Shown here: piece by piece, positions 33,480 to 43,994 of the stretch
How positions within the stretch are numbered: the first letter of the stretch is position 1
Layout: each line of letters begins with the position of its first letter
Assembly: GCA_019633425.1 (NCBI GenBank)
Contig: WSUB01000042.1
Location: 174,722 to 238,721 of the forward strand
Direction: 5' to 3'
Length of the DNA: 64,000 nucleotides
Source: Tulasnella sp. 424
Taxonomy: Eukaryota > Basidiomycota > Agaricomycetes > Cantharellales > Tulasnellaceae
Position numbers and translations under genes: made by a program
Notes under the pieces: model-generated
Told to the model about the DNA's origin: nothing
Databases searched by the model: none
Seen by the model: only the letters and a program-made list of their open reading frames with translations

Positions 33480-36131
33480 ATGGCCTTCTTAACACCTACA
33501 GACCGTTCAACCGACTGGATTCTTCTCAACAACCTCTCATTAACCACCATATCCGGTCCCTCTCAATGGTCCAACAAACCGGGCTCTTCGCTCGCACCTC
33601 AACCTACCTTCATCTCTGTCGGAATACCATTTTCAATTGCACTCGCAGGCGGTACGGACCACCTCCCACACTCCATTCACTACGGCAACCTAGCCAAGTT
33701 GGTGCAAAAGACCGCTACGCAAGGGCAGTTTGGATGTACGGAGCAATTGGCCGTGCAAGTCGCCGAAGCTGCGTTGAAGGGGTTTGAGAAGGATGGGATG
33801 GAGGAAGTGCACGTCGTCGTGGAGAAGCCGAAAGCGCTTCTACATGCGAAGAGCGCTGGAGTCAGGGTTGTCCGAAGAACGAGCTCGTCGGCTGTCGGGA
33901 GAGGAGAAGGGGAGGCAGACGAGCAGTTTGACCAGATTTTGGTCAAGGATCTGGAGTTGGCTGCCATTATCGGGATACACCCTTGGGAACGAGAGTTGAA
34001 GCAGAAGGTGACTGTTAACTTGACGATAGACGTTCGTCGATGGGATTCGTCCACTGGATCGCCTGATGGATTTGATTGCGGGGCCTTAGTCAACCGCGTT
34101 TCCGAGGTGGGTGGTGCATTGCGACTTGCCTTTACCAAGGCTGAGTTTAGCGACGGCATCCCTAGCATGTCCTCAACTCGTCGTACCAAACTGTCGAAGC
34201 TCTGGTTACCAGTATCGCTGAAAGTGCTTTCCAGCAAGAGGCCACGAGCTCCAACGCCACACATTCCAGTAACACGGTCCTTCGCATTACAGTCGGCCTA
34301 TCGAAACCAAGCGCCCTGATGTTCGCCGATTCTCCTGAAATCATCATTACCCGAACCCCATCGGACTTTGCGTTGCGCGCCATCTCCACCTCCGCCACAA
34401 CGGGCGTAGAGGAGCACAGTCCGGAGAACGTAGTAGCAGCAATTGCGTTTGGCTCGAACATCGGAGATAGGTTCGTCAACGTCGAGCTGGCGCTGAGATC
34501 GTTGGAAGCACACTCCGAAGTGAAGGTTCTGGAGACGAGTTTCTTGTACGAAAGTACTGCTATGTACGTGGAGGACCAGAGGGACTTTGTGAACGGTGCT
34601 GCTTTAGTGGGTAGCCCGTCGCGTTCTGGAGCGGGAGAGAGAGAAAGAGAGCTCACCCTTCTTCGTTCTACCGTAGATTTCAACGACGCTCAAACCACTC
34701 GACCTCCTCGCCGTCCTCAAGGGAGTCGAAGCCGAGGTTGGACGAACCCCAACGTTCCGGAACGGTCCAAGGGTAGTGGACCTCGACCTCATCTTCTACA
34801 ACGAGCTGGTTTATTCGTCGGAAGAAGTAGATGAAGCGAGCGGCGTGAAGAAGTTGGTGTTGCCGCATGAGCGAGTGCATGAGAGGGAGTTCGTATTACG
34901 ACCGCTGGCTGAGTGAGCCTTTCGATGCTTTCTTTCTCGAGATGAGATGATTGCTGACGTTGACTCAAAAAGCATGATCCCGCATTTTGTTCATCCAACT
35001 TTGAACCTCTCGGTGGAATCTCTTCTACGGAGAGTCACGAATGGCGGCAAGGAGACGACCTTGCAGAAAGTTATGCCGTTCATTCAACCCAAGTCACTAT
35101 TAACCGCGGAGGAGAGGAAGGAAGAAGACGAGTCGCCTTACTGGGTCTGGGGAGAACGCACCAAGATCATGGCGGTAATCAACACCACTCCCGACTCGTT
35201 TTCGGATGGAGGAGACCACGCTGCCTTGGCCGATGCGATGGATTTTGTGGATTCATTCATCATACCTGCAACTTCGGGTTTAAATTATTCGTCCGCATCG
35301 ACGCCGATAACAATGCTGCGGTCGATGGTGGACGTCATCGATATCGGAGGCCACTCTACTCGCCCGGGCTCACAAGGGATCTCACCCGAAGAAGAAATCA
35401 GCCGAGTCGTGCCACTGATCAAAGCTATTCGGTCCAGTCCCAACGCCATCACCTCTCGGACGTTGATCTCGGTGGACACGTTCCGGGGGTCGGTTGCCAA
35501 AGTTGCCTTGGAAGCTGGAGCGGATCTCGTCAACGACGTGTACGCGCTCACTCGAGAGGAGAACGACGATATTCTCAACGTCATCAAAGAAGCTGGTTGT
35601 CCGGTGGTTATGATGCACTCTCGAGGGGATGCCGGACAGGACAAGGATTACGACGACCTTGGTGGGGTGATCGAAGGGATTAGAGTGGAGTTGGGGAAGA
35701 AAGTTAAGAGGGCGCTGGATGCTTGTGTCAGGAGGTGGAACGTCGTAATTGACCCTGGAGTGGGATTCAGCAAAACGGTGGAGGGTAACCTGCTCATCGT
35801 GCGGAGGCTAGGAGATATTACGTCTCCGGCGTTGTCGTCTTCAGTCAAGTCCACCCCATGCCGATCACTTCGGTCATGCGTCCGCTCGGCCCATCCTCTG
35901 GGGAATATGCCTGTCCTTGTGGGATCATCGCGAAAGTCGTACTTGGGCAAAGTGATCCGCCGAGTGCACCTTTCGGCGAAGGAGAGGGATGCAGCTACGA
36001 TAGCGGCACACACTGCTGCAATTATGGGAGGGGCAGAGGTTGTGAGAGTACATGACGTTGTGGGGGGATGGGATGGAGTCCAGGTGGCCGACGGGCTTTG
36101 GAGGAGTCGGTCATCCCGGGCAGCAAAATAG
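33480..36131 (+). CDS. FOL1: Trifunctional folate synthesis protein (DHNA aldolase, HPPK, DHPS)
   Basis: Start ATG 33480 (MAFLTPTDRSTDWILL). Introns at 34107-34165, 34607-34676 and 34913-34972 all fit phase. The N-terminal part holds two dihydroneopterin aldolase-like repeats: one from LNNLSLTTIS through HSIHYGNLAKL, the other from LVKDLELAAIIGIHPWEREL. HPPK follows with AAIAFGSNIGDRFVNVELAL and GPRVVDLDLIFYN. Dihydropteroate synthase follows with IMAVINTTPDSFSDGG, VIDIGGHSTRPGS, SVDTFRG, VVMMHSRGD, VVIDPGVGFSKT and VLVGSSRKSYLG, ending RVHDVVGGW. The three activities convert dihydroneopterin to dihydropteroate in folate synthesis; the DHPS part is the sulfonamide target in fungi. There is an unusual insert of about 25 residues between AMDFV and VDVIDIGG. 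All signature motifs are intact. Confidence 0.95.
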
Positions 36132-36661
36132 ACAATCGTAATGGCTGGTGCTTCAACAGTGCCACCGCTTCAGTCCCTGGCTGTCCTTTCTTTGGTTTCA
36201 GGGAGATTGGAGCGTTCTTGGTTCGAAGTTCTTGAAGGGGTTGATAGAGGAAACTAGGGGTGGGTTGTTTTTTATACTCGTCCCGTCCATTGACCTCATG
36301 ATCTTTCCAGGTTTGGTAATAGATTTCAAATTGAATTGGTAGTCAAGTCTAGATCAACATTTATAAACATATTACTTCAATTGACTGCGGGGTTTGAAAA
36401 TTACTTCCGTTGAATTCAAAGTACAATGACGTGCTCCAAGATCGCCGCAAGGCCTTGACAACGGCAATTACGACGCACAAACAAGAAAGGTCCATCGCCC
36501 CAATTCAGTCGATCGTCATCCGTGGAGGTGCGAACGTATATAAACACTCTCTTTTCTCTTCACGTTCTCTTTCTTCCTCGTTCCCCTCTTTCGCTTCTCG
36601 TCCTCTCGTCCTCTTGGAACTTGTCTCCATCAATTACATTGCTCCCACAAAATCACGCGCT
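36132..36661. other. Intergenic stretch and 5' leader of the coiled-coil gene
   Basis: An AT-rich segment near 36300-36400 and a pyrimidine-rich segment at 36545-36650 precede the next start codon. No gene recognised. Confidence 0.5.
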
Positions 36662-38397
36662 ATGCTCCGAAAAGCGTCATCCAGTCACTCGGCTGAAGAC
36701 CCAACTGCTGCATCGATGACGCAATCACAACCTGGACCGTCACCCCTTCGTCCAGGTCTCCTCAGAACACCCTCGTCATTCAAAGCCAAGCTACAGCAAC
36801 TCAAGCACGCTCTTCATCGCCCTCGCTCAGTTGAAAAGGTGGTCATAATGTTGATGCTGATGGCTTGGAGTGATACTGACATCCTCGAGGTCAGACCGGC
36901 CAGCACCAAGAGCAAGCTAATCCTCGACAAGGACAACCACATCAAACACCTGCTCAATCTTCTCAAGTTCGTCGTCTTTACATTTAGCGCTTGGAAATAT
37001 TTGACTACTCAACGCCGTATCTTTAGGGAGCCCACGCTATGACCCAAGATGACAGTTTGCTCTTTAGTCGTCCCCGGCGCTCACCGGGACTCAGTCATTC
37101 CTACCATGGAAGAATTCAATTTCCTAAGAGCACTCCCGCGTCCCCTAGTCCCTCGCCTATTGTCTTCCGACCTGGAGGTCCTGAAGGTGAAAGTTCTGCT
37201 TCCTCCACACCATTCACCGCCCCTGGTCCAACGTTCCCTCCCAACACCTCTACTCTGCTCACACCACCACACTCCCTCGCAACCGCACCTACAACAGCCT
37301 TCTCTCCCATCGGCTCATCTCTCAAATCTTCTCCCCTGGCGACTGACCTGCTCGCGGAGAACAAGACACTGAAATCCACAGTCGCGCAGCTCCAACTCCA
37401 AAACGCTCGTCAGGTCAAAATCGTTCAAGATTTGTTCTCCAACACAATCGTACCACGCGTTACTTCCTTTGTCGAGAAGCTCGATTCGGAAACAAGAGCA
37501 CGCAAACTTGCTGAAGAACGATTCGCTCGCGAATTCGACGCCCATTCCAGAACGGACGAGATGAGGCTCGAGGAACGTGAACGTCGATGGGATATGGAAG
37601 AAGAAATGCTCGAATCCAAACGCGATTTCAAAGAAATGCAGAAGAAATACGCCGAACTGGAAGCCAAGTTCCTCGACTTGCAAGTGCAAACCGACTTTCT
37701 GCAGGCCGATGCGCTTCAAGATTCGTTGCGACGACTCGGTATCTTTGACATTCCAAATCATCAACTCTGCTGCGCCATGTTCGAGGACTGCGTCGAAGTC
37801 TTCCTGAGGCAAACGTGCTCGGCTGCCGAGTACGACAGAGAGCAGCGGAATGCCCAGGAAAAACAAAGACTGAAGAGAGAATGGGAAGAGGAACGCGACC
37901 GAGTGGCCGCGGCGTATCGCGCTCTCGAAAAGTCCGAGGATGAGGAGAGTTACTCGGGGGACGACGAACGCGAAGGTCCACCGTCGGACGGGGCAGATTC
38001 GCCCAAGTGGTTCAAGAAGAAGCTCCCTGGCGGGGAAGACGGAACTCCAAGTCCAGATGCTATCCAATTCGAAATGATCAAAGACACAATCCTTGACCAG
38101 ACGGATCCTCACGCGCCCATCTCGGGACCGATGGACCCACTTCGAGCCGCGTTCGACAAGTTTGGGAGGCAAACCAAGGACTTGCGCGACGTCGCTGCTT
38201 TGCTCGCGGCTGGTGATAGGTCTCGCGGAGAAGATGGCGAAGAACGGGATGAGCAGGAGAGTCGTCGCGATCGTGACAGCTCTGAGCAGCAAGATGAAGA
38301 TGAGGGTTTCTATGAAAATGCCAATGCCGACGTTCCGCATCTGGACTTTCCCCTTACCGACGCTTCTCCAGCTGTCGCTGATGACTCGAAACAATAA
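36662..38397 (+). CDS. Coiled-coil protein of unknown function
   Basis: Start ATG 36662 (MLRKASSSHSAEDP). Exon 1 ends at VEK; an intron at 36839-36889 (51 nt, GTGGTC...CTCGAG with CTGAC near its end) leads to VRPASTKSKLILDKDNHIKH. A second intron ends at TTTAG near 37026; its donor is uncertain, and translation could instead begin at ATG 37039. A Ser/Pro-rich region is followed by a long coiled coil, from about LLAENKTLKSTVAQLQLQNA through MEEEMLESKRDFKEMQKKYA to VQTDFLQADALQ. A second helical stretch (EYDREQRNAQEKQRLKREWE) and a strongly acidic C-terminus follow. The stop TAA is at 38395-38397. No enzyme motif is seen. Probably a scaffold or structural protein; I do not recognise the family. 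Confidence 0.75.
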
Positions 38398-38747
38398 ATG
38401 CAATCGAACATGGCAGTGCTTATTCAAACACGAGAAAAAGCAGCCTGGCGCTCGCCTTGCCGTGTAAGCCATTCATTTTGTTCCATTCCCCGTACTTGGC
38501 TTGAAGTTTTCTGCACATCCACCTGTAAAATTTCCCCACTGCTCTACCTCGTCTTTTCACTTGATCACATTCTTGTTCGGTTCCTTCTTCCTTGTCACTG
38601 CTTTTCGTCTGTTGTTCGACTAGAGCTACCACCCCGGTCTTGGCATTTGAAGCCATTGGCATCGAGTCTTTTTCGCAAACACATGGCGAGAGCTAAAGGC
38701 GCTGAAATCAACGAGCAGTAGATTAAGATGCCAACGTGACAGGGCAA
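38398..38747. other. Intergenic stretch between convergent genes
   Basis: 3' regions of the coiled-coil gene and of BTN1; no gene seen. Confidence 0.5.
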
Positions 38748-40901
38748 CTATAGAGTACGACAAATATCCTTCCCGCGAGCAACTTGAGCTTTGCAAAGAC
38801 CAATTTCGGTTGGCATGGCCAGCAGAGAAGCCAACATGATCCCAAGCGAATCGCCGACACCGATAGAACCAATCTTGAACTCCCTCTCCTGCTTCTTGCG
38901 CTCAACGTCGTATTCGCTGTCCGACTCCTCAGGGTGATCTTCCTGGCCGATACGATAAAATACGTTGACGCTGCGATAGTATGGCGTGGTCAGACTCGGC
39001 GGAAAGTGTTGTAAGCAAAGAAACGCGCGAAAGACGTACTAGGCCAAACCGCCGCAGAACCCTTCAACGGCAATCAGACAAAAGATGAGGAATATGGTGA
39101 CTCCAGGATCATCAGGGAAGATCCCCCTCGCACTTTCGGTTGATAAAGCGATGAAGACGAATGACTGGACGAAGGCGGGGAGCCAAAGTAGCTTCGTAGG
39201 TAGTGCGGGAAGACCAAGCGAAATGGACGACCTCGAAAAGAACACAAACGTCTGGTATACCAACTAGAGAGACGGTTAACAGAGTGACATTGCATGGTGC
39301 AAACAAACCGAAGCCACCAACCTGCCACAAGGGGTAGTAATCACGAACCGACTTGATGAAAAGGCGTAAGACTGGGTGAGTGGATGGATCCGGCACAGGG
39401 TATAATAGCGTAGGGGCAATCCCTTGGTTGATCGTATATTCGATCTGCAAGTTTGGGAAGGGCCATTCAGTGATTATTCCCTCTCGCGGCTCGAGTAAGC
39501 ACACATACAGTGTAAACCAAGACTGTAGTCGGGTCGCCAAGTCAGCAGAAGCGTTAATGCGTTTTTTGGAGTGCACTTACATAACGGAAGCATGTACTTT
39601 AGGAGCAAGGGCCGGACCAATCTGAGCTTGTCGGCAACCGACAACGTCACTCGGATTTTAGGTCCTCGACTCGCTTGAACATCGTTTTCTTCGATCTCCT
39701 CTGCTGGGGTTTCGGTTAGATCGGCTGTTGGAATGGCAGCGTAGGCTGCTGAAGTGCCGACTGCGCCTTGGAAAGCTGTGGGTGGTGGCAGGAGGAAGAA
39801 ATAGGCCAATGGAATGACAAACGGAAGGAACTGAAACAACCTTCCGTTAGCAACGATTCTCAAGATATCTCGGAGCGAGGAAGAAGGCGTACCCCGCAGA
39901 GAGAAATTCCTCGTTTAACCCCCAACGATCGGAGCTCCCACCACAGACCGGCGCCTCCGACACCAGCACCACCCGTTCCACTAGCAAAGTACCCAACCGA
40001 GTGTCCAGCCAATGCTATTGGATAAGTGGTTGAGAGCTGGAGAAATGTAAGTTCTCCGAGACCTTGAATAGATATTTGGACGAAATTCAGTGAATGCTGC
40101 GGGGAAGGAATGCATAGGTCCTACCACTCGAGAAAGACGCGAGGCAGATACCCAGCAGCCGCATGCCAAGGCTTTCAAAGCCTGCTACCACCTTTAAACG
40201 CTACGTCTCAGCGAGTGTTATGTGCACCATTGATGGTAGCCACTCACCAGCATCCCCATTACACTGCAGAAACAACATCCCACAATACGCTTAGTGTATC
40301 GAATCCGTCCTTTGAGGATGTAAGGCCATCCCACTTTGGCAGCCTAGTTTCATGATGAATACTTAGTTAAGAACCCTCGGGGACCGGTGTAGTCTTGTGG
40401 TCTTACGAAGGAAGGTGCTATGTTACAGAATGCAATGATCCCCTGGGAGAGGTACAGCGGTCAACTTTGCAATTGCAGGCGCAAGTCGAGAATCTCACCT
40501 TGGGGGTTGCTGGAGGTACCAGGTCGAGAGCAGCAGATAAGATAACAACATAAAGAACTATACCAAGGTGAGTGGTTAGCTACTTTTGCTTTTGGCGCGG
40601 TCCGTATGGCTTACTGTTATTGATTAAGCCGAACAGAAAGAACGACACCCCGAGTTGTATCCGCAGCTTCCTTTCTAAGCGAGCCGTACACGTATAGATT
40701 TATTCTTAATCAATCGACGCTATGTGCCCAGAGTCTGGATCTTGTCGCACCTTGGTCGTCGCTTTGCGGACTGAAGGCCAGAGTCCCCGACGATTGCTCC
40801 GAGTCCCGAAAAGGTCGTTCCTCGTCGTCGGGAAAGTCTGACTGCATAGTGGTGGTTTGTAGAGGTATCCTTTCGGCTTGTGCACTAGGTATTAGGGGCA
40901 T
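38748..40901 (-). CDS. BTN1: CLN3/battenin-family lysosomal-vacuolar membrane protein
   Basis: Start ATG 40901-40899 (MPLIPSAQAERIPLQ). An acidic cytosolic N-terminus ends SDDQ; an intron GTGCGA...CGCTTAG joins ERKLRIQLGVSFFLFGLINN, the conserved first membrane helix. Further segments include YVVILSAALDLVPPATPKG, LGELTFLQLSTTYP, GYFASGTGGAGVGGAGLWW, LPFVIPLAYFFLLPPP, VYQTFVFFSRSSISLGLP and FLIFCLIAVEGFCGGLAYVN. The end, GSIGVGDSLGIMLASLLAMP then KAQVARGKDIC, matches the CLN3/Btn1 C-terminus. The stop TAG is at 38750-38748. About ten introns. The yeast and human homologues act in the vacuolar or lysosomal membrane in pH and amino-acid homeostasis; the human gene is mutated in juvenile Batten disease. 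Confidence 0.92.
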
Positions 40902-41161
40902 GCATTGACCAAGATTGGACGAGAGGAGAAGTGCAGAGCTTCAACACAGGAGATAATTGTTTGCACTCCTTTGTCCCGCCGCATAAGAAGCCGCCCCCGT
41001 CGCCAGAATGCGGCAAGCACGGTGTAGAGATTACAGAAAGTACAGAGATATACGCATGCCATAGCCAAGAATATGCGCGTAACTTAACTGCTCCCGACGG
41101 TTAAATCACTACAAAAGAAGGACCGTTAGCCTGGTACTTGCGTTAGAGCGAAGGTCGTGAC

Positions 41162-43609
41162 TTACTGGAAAGCAGACTCCAGGCAAGATTTTATTTCCTT
41201 GTAGCTTACGACCAAGCAGCTTTGCTCGTCTCTTGAAACAAGCATGATCCGTTCTTCGGTTCCAGCGTCCAGCTGTAACCTCGTTAAGTTACCGCACAGC
41301 GTGGTCGTTTAATCCGGACAGACCTTGTTGAGGCATGACAAAACGTGACCCATGTTCATGATAGGATTGCCCATCTCATCCACTTGGTGGAAGACGAAGT
41401 CGCGGAATAGCTTGATGATGTACCGATCTCCGGTTTCGGACCACCTCTGTTCTCGGCTGAAACTAGTGAGAAGCGAAACAGTTAATCTTTGGCCGAAACA
41501 CCCACAAGCCAAACTAACTCTGGACGCTCGTTCACGAAGCCTAGTTTAGCCAAAAGGCGGACAATTCGGGCGTTTTCAAGTTCTGCCATCATCTGGCTCT
41601 CCAGGGTGTCGGCATACCTGAGAAACCGGCGCAACTCAGAGCCATTTACCAGGAAGCCTAGAACGTGCAAAGACATACGAGAATAAAGAGGCTGTCTCTG
41701 TCGCCATCCTAGGAGCTAGCTTGACCCATACTTCGTCAATCGTCTGTTAAACCCGAGAGTTGAGTGAAACCGCCTAGATCTTAGCAATTGCACTGACCTT
41801 CTTCTTGTTAGATTTTGATACTAAGAAGTAGGCTAGATTATTTATTGCCTGCGAGTAACTTCGCATCAGAGTATCGATGGCCTTCGGCGCTGCTTCCAGT
41901 GCATTGATATCACGGCAACCGAGGACATAGATTAACTTCCCGAAAGCGATAAGATCCTCTTGCTAGAATTAAAAGACCTCAGGTGACAACTCCTAACCTG
42001 TTCGACATCCACTTGCCTGTAAAAGCTCGAGGCTGAGAGCAGGATTCCATGAGAGGATATCAAGGACCGAGCAGCAGTCGAGCCTTATTCTGCCGCTTCT
42101 CGTTAGTAAAGCAGATGTCTCCATAGTGCGACGACGAACCTGTTCTTCCCCGTCAACAAAACTTTGGAAACGTCGAGAAGCCTCAGAGCCATGCCCTGAT
42201 CATGCACTGCTTTAATTGCACTGGCAATTTGAATGATATACGCCCACAAAGTCTCTTCCGGTAGCTGTTTTGCGTTTTGATGTCCCAAATTCCAAGCAGC
42301 TCGTGGACCCGGGGCTAACGGATCGGGGATAAGATGCGCAAAATACAGGTTCTGGGCTCCGGGGTGGAAGTCATACACGAAAACAAGAGCTGCCAGGGGT
42401 GTAAGAAAGGAGACCTGATAGATGCTTCGACTTGGGAAGGAGCTTACAATGATCCCCGAATGCTTTAGTTGTGAAAGCCTCCTTCAGCTTAACGATGCCC
42501 GGGTGAGATAGCCGAACCCATTTCTCGACGGCAGCAAAGGCTGCTTCATGGAGCAACCTGAACCCTTTTACGCAAGTACGTCAGCCCGGCGTATTGTAAA
42601 ATGCAAAAAAGAATAAAGTGCCTTCAACTCTTCTTAAAGCGTACGTTCCCCCATCTCGCCGGTCTATTGCTCTATACACGAAGCTTGACCACCCAGCTAG
42701 GGACTTTCGTCTCTCGTTGGGATTGAGCCACTCTAGGGGCACGATCGAATGATAGGTGTTGACCGATTCAGGCATGTTCGACAGTTCGCCTTGAAATGGA
42801 GCCGCCCAGATCGTCTCTGATCGCTTCAGCAAGTCTTCTCTCAGAGTGTCGGAGGTGTAAACGCCGTCCGTCCCGCTCGATAGTTGCGGTTTAGAGGCTG
42901 GACTGTATAGGTGATGATTTAACTGGGGTCGTGTAAGCAAATGGGATAAAGTTTTCGCCAGTAATACTGACCGGTCTGAGTGTATAGGAATGTTGGTAGT
43001 ATGGGTCCGTTGCGACTTCGCTTGGAGCGGCAGCAGCTGCGTAACCCGCGAGATCTCCACCGGCAGGCAGCACCGAACCAACGGCGTGAACGGTAGGGCC
43101 AAAGACATCATGAGTCGCAACATCATGCATTTGAGAATTCTCCATTGCAGGGATCTGTCCCATGCCTGCAGTTAAGTCATTGCCTCCTTTCGATCCACTG
43201 ACCGAGCTGACAAGGGAACCCGTCATCCATCGCACCCTTCCCCTATTTTATGGACAGAGACACACCTTGACAGATTTGAAGCAGGGCTTTGGAACACTAC
43301 TCCACGGGGTACGAACACAGGAGCGTTGACGTTGACGGACTGAGCGGCTGAGCCGGGGGTCGTCGGTGTGGCGGGAGGGATGGAATTGATCTAATAGGAG
43401 TATTAGCAGCAAACAGGGACCTTGTAGAGAGATAAATTGTGTAGAAGTCACTACATACCGTGTGGGAGTAGGGGCACCCTTGTCCTTCGTCCTTACACGA
43501 TCTAAGCGAGGCGATGGAGTCAGCCTTGGTTTAGAGACCTTCACCCGGTGTATGCAGAAGATAGAGGCATATCGTCTCACCCATGCATAATAACATTCTT
43601 GCAGAGCAT
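41162..43609 (-). CDS. PAN3: PAN2-PAN3 deadenylation complex subunit PAN3
   Basis: The N-terminal CCCH zinc finger is assembled across an intron: [10 protein letters not shown] then [14 protein letters not shown] (C-x8-C-x6-C-x3-H by my reading). A low-complexity region with a PAM2-like potential follows, then YHSIVPLEW. The pseudokinase begins [20 protein letters not shown] and continues [32 protein letters not shown] and [13 protein letters not shown]; the ALRR and LDVSKVL motifs replace the kinase Lys and HRD motifs, as usual in PAN3. The C-terminal knob has [20 protein letters not shown] and [21 protein letters not shown] last exon ([32 protein letters not shown]) ends at TAA 41164-41162. 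PAN3 recruits PAN2 to poly(A)-bound PABP. The start is uncertain: the exon before MLCKN reads in another frame (ATPSHTKPE). Confidence 0.92.
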
Positions 43610-43994
43610 TCTGGCTTAGTATGCGAGGGGGTAGCCTGAAAAGGCAAACACGCTTCAGCATATTCCGCGTTACTCGGCGAATGCTCAGCTGCTTACCGTC
43701 GAAGCGCCGCAAGTCAACTGTTTTCAATGGTTCAGTTAATCAAATGCTAGGATGACGAGTGGGGAATGACGATGAGCGAACTTGCCACAAGTCCGTGGCT
43801 GGCGGTTAGTAAACCGGAAGCTCCTTTATCAGCCACCGGACAAATACTGGCACAGTGCGCATGCCAATCCGTCTGACCGGCCTGCCAAAGACCAACGCGC
43901 AACAAGCAAGAGAGACGTCGTCCTCTAAAAAAAGTTTTGATAAATCGTCCTCGCATGTAATATAGGTAAATACAAAATCGGCTTTCTAAAGTCT
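43610..43994. other. Spacer between PAN3 and LHS1, possible PAN3 first exon
   Basis: On the minus strand, a CTTTTCAG acceptor near 43640 is followed by ATPSHTKPE, which would suit a PAN3 N-terminus but is out of frame with the zinc finger. An upstream PAN3 exon or a sequence error is possible. Confidence 0.35.

Noticed and set aside
37315..38472. 385-codon minus-strand frame opposite the coiled-coil gene
   Set aside because: Antisense to a gene with clear heptad character and acidic tail. The antisense product is a hydrophobic, Arg- and Phe-rich mixture without motifs.
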